Source: CAYGDP01 sp964348665 (GTDB lineage Bacteria; Verrucomicrobiota; Verrucomicrobiia; Palsa-1439; CAYGDP01). Taken from it: a stretch of DNA of 64,000 bases. The position numbers and the translations under genes were made by a program. The stretch lies in the NCBI GenBank assembly GCA_964348665.1, contig CAYGDP010000018.1, positions 1 to 64,000 of the forward strand. The letters are read 5' to 3'. The notes below the pieces were generated by a model that had not been told where the DNA came from, searched no databases, and saw only the letters and a program-made list of their open reading frames with translations. Position 1 is the stretch's first letter. The number at the start of each line of letters is the position of its first letter. Of the stretch, positions 8,788 through 14,350 are shown one piece after another.

Positions 8788-9632
8788 TTTCCTCCGTGTA
8801 GTTTGAATTCCACAGTGATATCGAGCGTTTCCCTGCCTAGTTCGGACGGCAAGGGATCGATTCTTTTTATCCGGCGCAAACAATCCAGAACGGACGTGTC
8901 CATGATCGGGTCGCCGGACGTGACCGTAATTCGATGGCTGACGAGGCTTCCATCGCTGGCGACCGTTATCAGCACTTGAGTGATGAACGGACGTTCGAGC
9001 GCAGGTTCGCCCCAATTTTGGAACATCACATCGCGCACGTGAGCGTAGTACCAAGCGAACGGATCAATCCGGCCGGCGACCGCAGGAGAGCTGGGGGAGC
9101 CAACGCCTACGGTGGTGGTCGAAAGTTTTTGTGAAATGCTCTTTTTCCATTCGTCCCGGCTGAATTGCGGTTGGTGTACCTCGGATGGTTTGGATTTGTT
9201 GGAGACCGCCGTGGATTGTTTTTGTCGCGTAACAACTTTTTGACTGATCTCAATCTGCGGCTTGGACGGCGCGGTTTGCGGCTCGATTTTATGGGTAGCA
9301 ACGGGTTTGGAGGTAGGGGCGGGTTTCGTGGCAATTTTTGGTTGTGGAACCGGTGGCGTTTTTGTTGTTGGAGCAGGTTTTGGTCGAGGCGGCTCGACCG
9401 GCTGGGGTGGGGAAGCAATTTTGGGAGCTGGCGGCGCGGCGTTGCGCGGAGCAGGGGTCGACGGTGAGGAAACGCTGGGCGCGGGGCTGAACGCGGAGGG
9501 AGCAATCCACTGGATCGGTTCCAGTTTTGGTTTGGGAGCGACCAAAACACTCGCGACGATCGCGCCCGCGGCGAGCAAATGCAGGGCTGTGGAGAGCGCC
9601 ATGTTTTTCCGAAATTCAATCGCCGTGTTCAT
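8784..9632 (-). CDS. tolA: TolA/TonB-like energy-transducing periplasmic spanner
   Basis: 282 residues: a short cytoplasmic N-terminus, one membrane helix (residues 12-32), a long Pro/Lys/Ala-rich periplasm-spanning region of about 120 residues, and a C-terminal TonB/TolA-like domain with PFITQVLITVASDGSL and SVLDCLRRIKRIDPLP. TonB-type domains of this form are usually called TolA when placed between tolR and tolB, as here. It overlaps tolR and tolB by four bases each, so expression is translationally coupled. The proline-rich spacer resembles TonB more than the alanine-helical E. coli TolA, so it could also serve a TonB role, but context favours Tol. Confidence 0.87.
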   Translation of the reverse strand: MNTAIEFRKNMALSTALHLLAAGAIVASVLVAPKPKLEPIQWIAPSAFSPAPSVSSPSTPAPRNAAPPAPKIASPPQPVEPPRPKPAPTTKTPPVPQPKIATKPAPTSKPVATHKIEPQTAPSKPQIEISQKVVTRQKQSTAVSNKSKPSEVHQPQFSRDEWKKSISQKLSTTTVGVGSPSSPAVAGRIDPFAWYYAHVRDVMFQNWGEPALERPFITQVLITVASDGSLVSHRITVTSGDPIMDTSVLDCLRRIKRIDPLPSELGRETLDITVEFKLHGGK

Positions 9633-10066
9633 CGCGTTTTTCCTGAATTGGCTGCGCTTGGCTCGTTCACCGTGACAATCCCCATCCGTTTGATGTTCGC
9701 TTGTTTGAGGACATCCACTACCTTGGCGAAATGTTCAAAGGATGTTTGCTTGTCCGTGCGCACGAGCACCGCCACGTCGGGCGTGGTGGCGGCCAGCTGG
9801 GTCATCGAATCGCGCAACGTCCGCAAGTCGGTAAGTTTGTCGTCGAGAAAAATACGCCCTGCGCGATCCACGGCAATCACGCGAGTAGTCTGCTGCTGTA
9901 CAGGCGCTCCGGCTTCGGCCGAAGGGACTTGGACTTCGAGCGCTTGCTCCAGCAACGGCGTTGCCAGCATGAATATAATCAGCAAGTTAAAGACAAGATC
10001 CACCATCGGCACAACGTTGATGTCGGCGACGGTCGCAAAACTTTGTCGTCGGCTGTACCGTCTCAA
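9629..10066 (-). CDS. tolR: TolR/ExbD proton-channel subunit
   Basis: 145 residues with a single N-terminal membrane helix carrying the essential aspartate (VPMVDLVFNLLIIFML, Asp about residue 23) and a periplasmic domain ending near residue 135. Together with the TolQ homologue it forms the proton-driven motor that energises TolA. It overlaps tolQ (10063-10066) and tolA (9629-9632) by four bases. ExbD and TolR are homologous and cannot be separated by sequence reading alone; location in a tolQRAB-pal series decides the name. Confidence 0.92.
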   Translation of the reverse strand: MRRYSRRQSFATVADINVVPMVDLVFNLLIIFMLATPLLEQALEVQVPSAEAGAPVQQQTTRVIAVDRAGRIFLDDKLTDLRTLRDSMTQLAATTPDVAVLVRTDKQTSFEHFAKVVDVLKQANIKRMGIVTVNEPSAANSGKTR

Positions 10067-10797
10067 GCTTCCTCCTGGGTAGTCTTGCGCCGGACCGCGG
10101 TCATGAATTCACTGGCAAAATTATCCATCATCACGGTAAGCGCGTGAATGCGACGCACCAAAATGTTGTACCCAACCATCGAAGGAATCGCGACCACGAG
10201 ACCGGCCACCGTCGTGATGAGCGCCGCCGAGACACCCGGCGCGAGCGCGCCGATGGACGTGCTTTGTGTCGTCGCGATGTCCGCAAAAGCATCCATCACG
10301 CCCCACACTGTCCCCAGCAATCCAAGAAATGGCGCTGCCGATACCGCCGTGGCCAACACGGTCAGCTGGTTTTCCAAAATCATTGCTTGCTCGCTCACGG
10401 CTCGTTCGAGTGCCGCTTCAATATGAACGATGTCCAGCGCCGATAGCTTTTCTTCGGTAACAGCGGATCCGCCGGTTGCGAAGGGCGCCGCGCTGGTGCC
10501 GCAAGTGTCCAATTCAAGGCAGCCAGCGCCGTAAATCTCTTTTAGTGGACAATCGCGGAGGTCGAGATTCTGTGAGCGCAAGGCGCGAATGTCGGTTCCA
10601 CTCCGAAACTGCTCCAGGAACCGTCCCGACGACCGCTGGGCACGGCCGACCTGACGGAATTTCGTGATCATGATGCTCCACGCCACGATGGAGAGCAGAA
10701 ACAGAATGAGGATGACGATTTTCCCAACGAGCGTGGATTTTTCCAGCGCATACAATATCCCCGGGGCGCCCGTGGCGAAGAGAAACAGATGACTCAT
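10063..10797 (-). CDS. tolQ: TolQ/ExbB/MotA family proton-channel subunit
   Basis: 244 residues with an N-terminal membrane helix (VGKIVILILFLLSIVAWSI), a cytoplasmic loop and two further helices. The C-terminal MotA/TolQ/ExbB core shows LLGTVWGVMDAF and GALAPGVSAALITTVAGLVVAIP (residues split for length across about 155-205), the channel-lining helices of the family. First gene of the minus-strand tol-pal-tat cluster, with a good promoter just upstream. It would surround TolR and use proton flow to pull on TolA. The N-terminus is slightly longer than in E. coli TolQ. Confidence 0.93.
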   Translation of the reverse strand: MSHLFLFATGAPGILYALEKSTLVGKIVILILFLLSIVAWSIMITKFRQVGRAQRSSGRFLEQFRSGTDIRALRSQNLDLRDCPLKEIYGAGCLELDTCGTSAAPFATGGSAVTEEKLSALDIVHIEAALERAVSEQAMILENQLTVLATAVSAAPFLGLLGTVWGVMDAFADIATTQSTSIGALAPGVSAALITTVAGLVVAIPSMVGYNILVRRIHALTVMMDNFASEFMTAVRRKTTQEEA

Positions 10798-10812
10798 TAA
10801 AAATGTGCGGCG

Positions 10813-10840
10813 AATATAGCCATGTTTTGCCCGCCGTCAA
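10813..10840 (-). promoter_or_regulatory. putative sigma-70 promoter of the tol-pal-tat cluster
   Basis: On the minus strand TTGACG (10835-10840), a 16-base spacer and TATATT (10813-10818) form a strong-looking promoter. Transcription would start only about 8-10 bases before the tolQ ATG at 10797, where no Shine-Dalgarno site is visible, so the mRNA may be nearly leaderless. Confidence 0.55.
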
Positions 10841-10882
10841 AGGGGATTTGCATTTTTTTTCACAGTGAGGCAAAGTGCGGGT

Positions 10883-11119
10883 GTGCAAATCACACTCTAC
10901 ACAACAACCTTTTGCGGGTGGTGCGAAGACGCCAAAGAATATTTACGCGCACAAGGCCTGCCTTTCAATGAGGTCAACGTCAGTCGCGACCCCGATGGCC
11001 GCGCCGAAGTCCTCCGCATTTCGGGGCAGGAATATGTCCCCACGATTGTCGTGGATGGCAAGGTGCTGGCGAATTTCGATGTCGAACAGCTTGAGGAGTT
11101 TTTGAATGAAAACCGATGA
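10883..11119 (+). CDS. glutaredoxin
   Basis: 78 residues from GTG at 10883 (an upstream in-frame GTG at 10865 would add six residues). The start at VQITLYTTTFCGWC places the first beta-strand of the thioredoxin fold at the N-terminus, as in GrxC/NrdH-type proteins. CGWC is the redox-active dithiol near residue 11; YVPTIVVDG holds the cis-proline (VPT) that shapes the glutathione site. It reduces disulfides or glutathionylated proteins in the cytoplasm. It is divergent from tolQ and stands alone before a repeat-rich gap. Confidence 0.88.
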   Translation: MQITLYTTTFCGWCEDAKEYLRAQGLPFNEVNVSRDPDGRAEVLRISGQEYVPTIVVDGKVLANFDVEQLEEFLNENR

Positions 11120-11139
11120 TCCAGATGCGAGAGTAGAAG

Positions 11140-11279
11140 CCTCAAACCTCAAACTCCAAACTTCAGGGAAGTTTCAAACTTCAAATACCCAGCCACCACC
11201 CGGCGCGAGGCGTGAGCAGTTTGAAGCTTGGAGCTTGAAGTTTCCTTGTAGTTTGAGGCTTGAAGTTTGGAGTTTCCCA
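11140..11279. repeat. inverted array of heptamer-like repeats (CTCAAAC / YTTGRAG)
   Basis: The 162-bp gap between the glutaredoxin and ROK genes is filled by approximate heptamers: CTCAAAC and TCCAAAC on the left, CTTGGAG, CTTGAAG and TTTGGAG on the right. AAACTCCAAACTTC (11151-11164) is the exact reverse complement of GAAGTTTGGAGTTT (11262-11275), and a local hairpin GAAGTTT/AAACTTC lies at 11168-11182. The right arm runs up to the ATG of the next gene. It resembles the other tandem-unit hairpins of this window but has a different unit length. Confidence 0.7.
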
Positions 11280-11281
11280 TC

Positions 11282-12241
11282 ATGATTCTCGGTTTCGACG
11301 TCGGCGGCAGCAAATTCTCCGTGTGCCTCGGCACCGAGCGCGCCAAAATCCTTGCCTGTCTGCGCGCACCAGCCGACGTCGTGCGCGGCTCGAAGGACGC
11401 TCTGGAACGGCTCAAAGCGATGGGACACGATATTTTGTGTCGCGAGAATGTATCGATCCGACAGATTCAAGCCATCGGCATCGCCGCGCCCGGGCCGATT
11501 GACGCCAAGACGGGCAAGATGATCTATCAACCCAACGCACCCGGTTGGTCGCGCGTACCATTGCGGCGCACGATTGCACGGGAATTTCGCCGCCCGACAT
11601 TTCTGGAAAATGATGCGAATGCTTGCGCAGTCGCCGAATGGAAATTCGGCGCGGGCCACTCGAAGAAGGATCTCACTCTAGCCTATCTGACCTTCAGCAC
11701 GGGCATCGGCGCGGGACTTATCATTAATGGCAAACTCCACCGTGGCGCGACGGGCGACGCGGGCGAAGTCGGCCACCACGTCCTCGACTCGAACGGGCCG
11801 CTCTGCGGCTGCGGCCATCGCGGCTGTTTCGAGGCCTTCTGCAGCGGAAGCGGGATTGCTCGAAAAATAAGAGAGTCTGTGAAAACAAATCCGCGCTCGT
11901 TGTTGCTAACACTTGCCGATGGCGACCCGAAAAATCTCCGTGTCGAAATTCTGCTCGCCGCGGCGAAGCGTCACGACAAGCTCGCGCTGGAAATCTTCGA
12001 CCGAGTCGGCTTTCGCGCCGCGCAAGGCATCGGCAACCTCATCAACATCCTCAACCCTGATGTGATCGCGCTCGGTACCATCCCGACCCATTGCGGAAAG
12101 TTTTTCTTCACACCGCTGCGCAAATATCTGCCGCAGTTCGCGTGGCCGCGACCGTTGGTCGCCTGCCGCATCGTTCCGTCCGCGCTTGGCGACCGCATCG
12201 GCAATCTGGGTGCTCTGTCCGCAGCGATCCTTCATCTGTAG
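11282..12241 (+). CDS. ROK family sugar kinase
   Basis: 319 residues from ATG at 11282. The phosphate-binding GFDVGGSKFSV motif is at the very N-terminus. ENDANACAVAEW supplies the catalytic Asp, and the ROK signature STGIGAGLIINGKLHRG is followed by the zinc motif GHH then CGCGHRGCFE (C-x-C-G-x2-G-C). ROK kinases phosphorylate glucose, N-acetylglucosamine, N-acetylmannosamine or fructose; the substrate cannot be told here. No repressor-type HTH is present, so it is a kinase, not a NagC-like regulator. The neighbouring mannose-6-phosphate isomerase suggests a link to hexose phosphate metabolism. Confidence 0.9.
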   Translation: MILGFDVGGSKFSVCLGTERAKILACLRAPADVVRGSKDALERLKAMGHDILCRENVSIRQIQAIGIAAPGPIDAKTGKMIYQPNAPGWSRVPLRRTIAREFRRPTFLENDANACAVAEWKFGAGHSKKDLTLAYLTFSTGIGAGLIINGKLHRGATGDAGEVGHHVLDSNGPLCGCGHRGCFEAFCSGSGIARKIRESVKTNPRSLLLTLADGDPKNLRVEILLAAAKRHDKLALEIFDRVGFRAAQGIGNLINILNPDVIALGTIPTHCGKFFFTPLRKYLPQFAWPRPLVACRIVPSALGDRIGNLGALSAAILHL

Positions 12242-12249
12242 TTGTGTCC

Positions 12250-13140
12250 CTATACGCGTCCAACCACCGCGACGGTCTTCCCCTGCGGCTCGAATCGGCA
12301 AGCGGGTAGTTTCGCTGGGATTAGCCAGCAGTTGCCTTTACTATACGGCTCTGTCCCGCCTCGCCAGTGAATCGTGCCGCGCCCCGCGACGACGCAGACG
12401 ATCGAAAATTCCAGCGGCGGTTTCCACGCACGCGCGAACATGGCTTGATGAATTTGGAAATACGGGCAGGTAATCCGTCGCCCGCGTCGCGTCGCGTGGC
12501 GGCCATTGAAATCCATGCTCGCGAGACCTTGTTCGATGTGCAACTCCCGCCCGCGCCCCCAGTCGTGAAGACGATAGGTCGTATCGGAATTTTGCTGGAT
12601 TTCACAAAAGAGAATTCCCCGCGCAGCGTGAACGCATCCCGCCGGCAAATTAATCAGATCGCCCGGACGAGGCGTAAAGCTTCGAAGCAATTTCTCGGTT
12701 GAACCGTCGGCCAACGCCCGGGAAAAAAGCTGCTTCGTGACGCCCAGCTTTAGACCCGCCCATACTTTCGCGCCATGAGAAGAAGCCACGACGTACCAAG
12801 CTTCGTGTTTGGGTTCGCCGCCGTGACGACGCGCCGCCGTGGCATGTGGATGCACTTGTACGGAGAGAGGCTCGACGCAATCCAGCCATTTGACCAGCAG
12901 CGGAAATCGTTTGTGATCGGCGAACTTGGCTTCTTGTCGGCGGAACTCGGCGCAAGTGCGCCAAAGCCAATCCAATGATTTGCCCGCCAGAGGGCCATTG
13001 GCAACAATGCTTTGCGCTTCGGGGCGGTCGCAGACTTCCCACGACTCACCGATGATCTCGCGCGGAGGCAGTTGTTTGCCGAGTTTGGCGAGATTTCGGC
13101 CGCCCCAAATCCGCGGCTGGAGAATCGGCACGAATCTCAT
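12250..13140 (-). CDS. manA: class I mannose-6-phosphate isomerase
   Basis: 296 residues from ATG at 13140 (a GTG five codons upstream is also open). The zinc site pattern of cupin-type phosphomannose isomerases is visible: PLSVQVHPH supplies Gln and His, KHEAWYVV supplies Glu, and LPAGCVHAA supplies the second His. The opening PILQPRIWGGRNLAKLG is typical of the short type-I bacterial enzymes. It interconverts mannose-6-phosphate and fructose-6-phosphate, linking mannose use with glycan precursor synthesis. It is convergent with the ROK kinase with an 8-bp gap and divergent from the tRNA-Leu promoter. Confidence 0.88.
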   Translation of the reverse strand: MRFVPILQPRIWGGRNLAKLGKQLPPREIIGESWEVCDRPEAQSIVANGPLAGKSLDWLWRTCAEFRRQEAKFADHKRFPLLVKWLDCVEPLSVQVHPHATAARRHGGEPKHEAWYVVASSHGAKVWAGLKLGVTKQLFSRALADGSTEKLLRSFTPRPGDLINLPAGCVHAARGILFCEIQQNSDTTYRLHDWGRGRELHIEQGLASMDFNGRHATRRGRRITCPYFQIHQAMFARAWKPPLEFSIVCVVAGRGTIHWRGGTEPYSKGNCWLIPAKLPACRFEPQGKTVAVVGRV

Positions 13141-13178
13141 CGGATAAAGCTGCACGGTGCAACTTTAGCATGCAGGAC

Positions 13179-13207
13179 TTTACTTTGCCACTGTCGCCCG
13201 TTATATT
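13179..13207 (+). promoter_or_regulatory. putative sigma-70 promoter for tRNA-Leu
   Basis: TTTACT (13179-13184), a 17-base spacer and TATATT (13202-13207) match the sigma-70 pattern at 9 of 12 positions. The start site would fall about 9 bases before the tRNA 5' end at 13223. Confidence 0.55.
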
Positions 13208-13222
13208 GAGCCCGGTTCGATT

Positions 13223-13306
13223 GCCGAGGTGGCGAAACTGGCAGACGCGCTAGATTCAGAGTCTAGTGCCCGAAAGGGCGTGCAGGTTCAATTCCTGTCC
13301 TCGGCA
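13223..13306 (+). tRNA. tRNA-Leu (CAG)
   Basis: The 84-nt class II tRNA has acceptor GCCGAGG pairing with CCTCGGC, discriminator A, and no encoded CCA. The anticodon stem CTAGA/TCTAG encloses TTCAGAG, giving anticodon CAG. A long variable arm (TGCCCGAAAGGGCGT) and the T-arm GGTTCAATTCC are present. Confidence 0.96.
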
Positions 13307-13315
13307 GCTTCGCTG

Positions 13316-13388
13316 CGTTGAATCGTTAAATGGTTAAATCGTTCAATCGGATCCCGATTCAACCATTCAACGTTTCAACGATTAAACG
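13316..13388. repeat. octamer-built hairpin, copy 1 (downstream of tRNA-Leu)
   Basis: A left arm of 35 nt (13316-13350) and a right arm of 35 nt (13354-13388) pair at 28 of 35 positions around the 3-nt centre ATC. The left arm reads as tandem octamers (CGTTGAAT, CGTTAAAT, GGTTAAAT, CGTTCAAT), and the right arm as their complements (CGATTCAA, CCATTCAA, CG...). It begins 10 bases after the tRNA and ends 48 bases before purC. It could act as a tRNA terminator, but the same structure recurs at 32335-32398 and 52703-52778, so it is a repeat family. Confidence 0.8.
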
Positions 13389-13435
13389 AAATAATTTCCT
13401 CGCCAAATGCCCTTCCTAGCGCTAAGCTTCGCCGC

Positions 13436-14344
13436 ATGACCACCGAAAAGACAGACGTAATCCTCACCCTCGACCTCCCCGGCATCAATAAGCGCGGCAG
13501 CGGCAAGGTGCGCGAAATCTTCGACCTCGAAAAGGAGCTTCTGCTGGTCGCCACCGACCGCATCAGCGCGTTCGACGTGATCATGCCCAACGGCATCCCG
13601 CACAAAGGCCGCGTGCTGACCCAAATTTCTGCGTTCTGGTTTGATAAAACAAAACACATCATCCCGAATCATGTGATTGCCACTGATGCATCGAAGTTTT
13701 CCCCGTCTCTCCTCCCTCATCTCTCTTCGCTGCAGGGTCGTTCGACACTCTGCCGTAAAACCCAACCTCTGGCGATTGAGTGCGTCGTGCGCGGCTATCT
13801 GGCCGGCTCGGGATGGAAGGAATACAAACAGAGCGGCACGGTTTGTGGCATGAAGCTTCCCGCAGGACTCGTTGAGTCGTCCGAGTTGGTAGAACCGATC
13901 TTTACGCCCGCCACGAAGGCCGTGACAGGTCACGACGAAAACATCTCCTACGAGCGCGCGGTCGAGATCGTTGGCAGAGAAATTGCCGAGAAAGCGCGAG
14001 CCGCCAGCATTGCGATTTACAAATGGGCTCGCGAGTACGCCCGCGAACGCGGTGTCATCATTGCCGACACGAAATTCGAATTCGGACAACTGCCCGACGG
14101 CTCGCTGATCGTCATTGACGAAATGCTCACACCTGATAGTTCGCGTTTCTGGCCCGCTGACCAATACAAGCCGGGCAAATCGCAGCCGAGTTTCGATAAA
14201 CAATTCCTCCGCGACTATCTCGAAACATTGGACTGGGACAAAACCCCGCCCGGCCCGGCGCTGCCAGCCGACATCATCGCCAAAACGAGCGAGAAATATT
14301 TGGATGCCTATCGGCAAATCACGGGGAAAGACTTGCTCGTCTAA
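13436..14344 (+). CDS. purC: phosphoribosylaminoimidazole-succinocarboxamide (SAICAR) synthase
   Basis: 302 residues, the long form of the family. Motifs are GSGKVREIFDL (ATP binding), LLLVATDRISAFDVIMPNGIPHKG, ECVVRGYLAGSGWKEY, GHDENISYE and LIVIDEMLTPDSSRFWP. It joins CAIR and aspartate using ATP to make SAICAR in purine synthesis. The gene stands alone rather than in a pur operon. The start at 13436 leaves an MTTEKTDVILTLDL N-terminus typical for the family. It ends six bases before the GH123 frame. Confidence 0.97.
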   Translation: MTTEKTDVILTLDLPGINKRGSGKVREIFDLEKELLLVATDRISAFDVIMPNGIPHKGRVLTQISAFWFDKTKHIIPNHVIATDASKFSPSLLPHLSSLQGRSTLCRKTQPLAIECVVRGYLAGSGWKEYKQSGTVCGMKLPAGLVESSELVEPIFTPATKAVTGHDENISYERAVEIVGREIAEKARAASIAIYKWAREYARERGVIIADTKFEFGQLPDGSLIVIDEMLTPDSSRFWPADQYKPGKSQPSFDKQFLRDYLETLDWDKTPPGPALPADIIAKTSEKYLDAYRQITGKDLLV

Positions 14345-14350
14345 TCTGCT

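Noticed and set aside
7588..9054. Longer TolB frame starting at 9054
   Set aside because: The signal peptide, GGAGG site and ATGA overlap with tolA all support the start at 8787.
13316..13388. Octamer hairpin as a CRISPR array or simple tRNA terminator
   Set aside because: There are no unique spacers between identical repeats, and the same structure occurs in two places without a tRNA.
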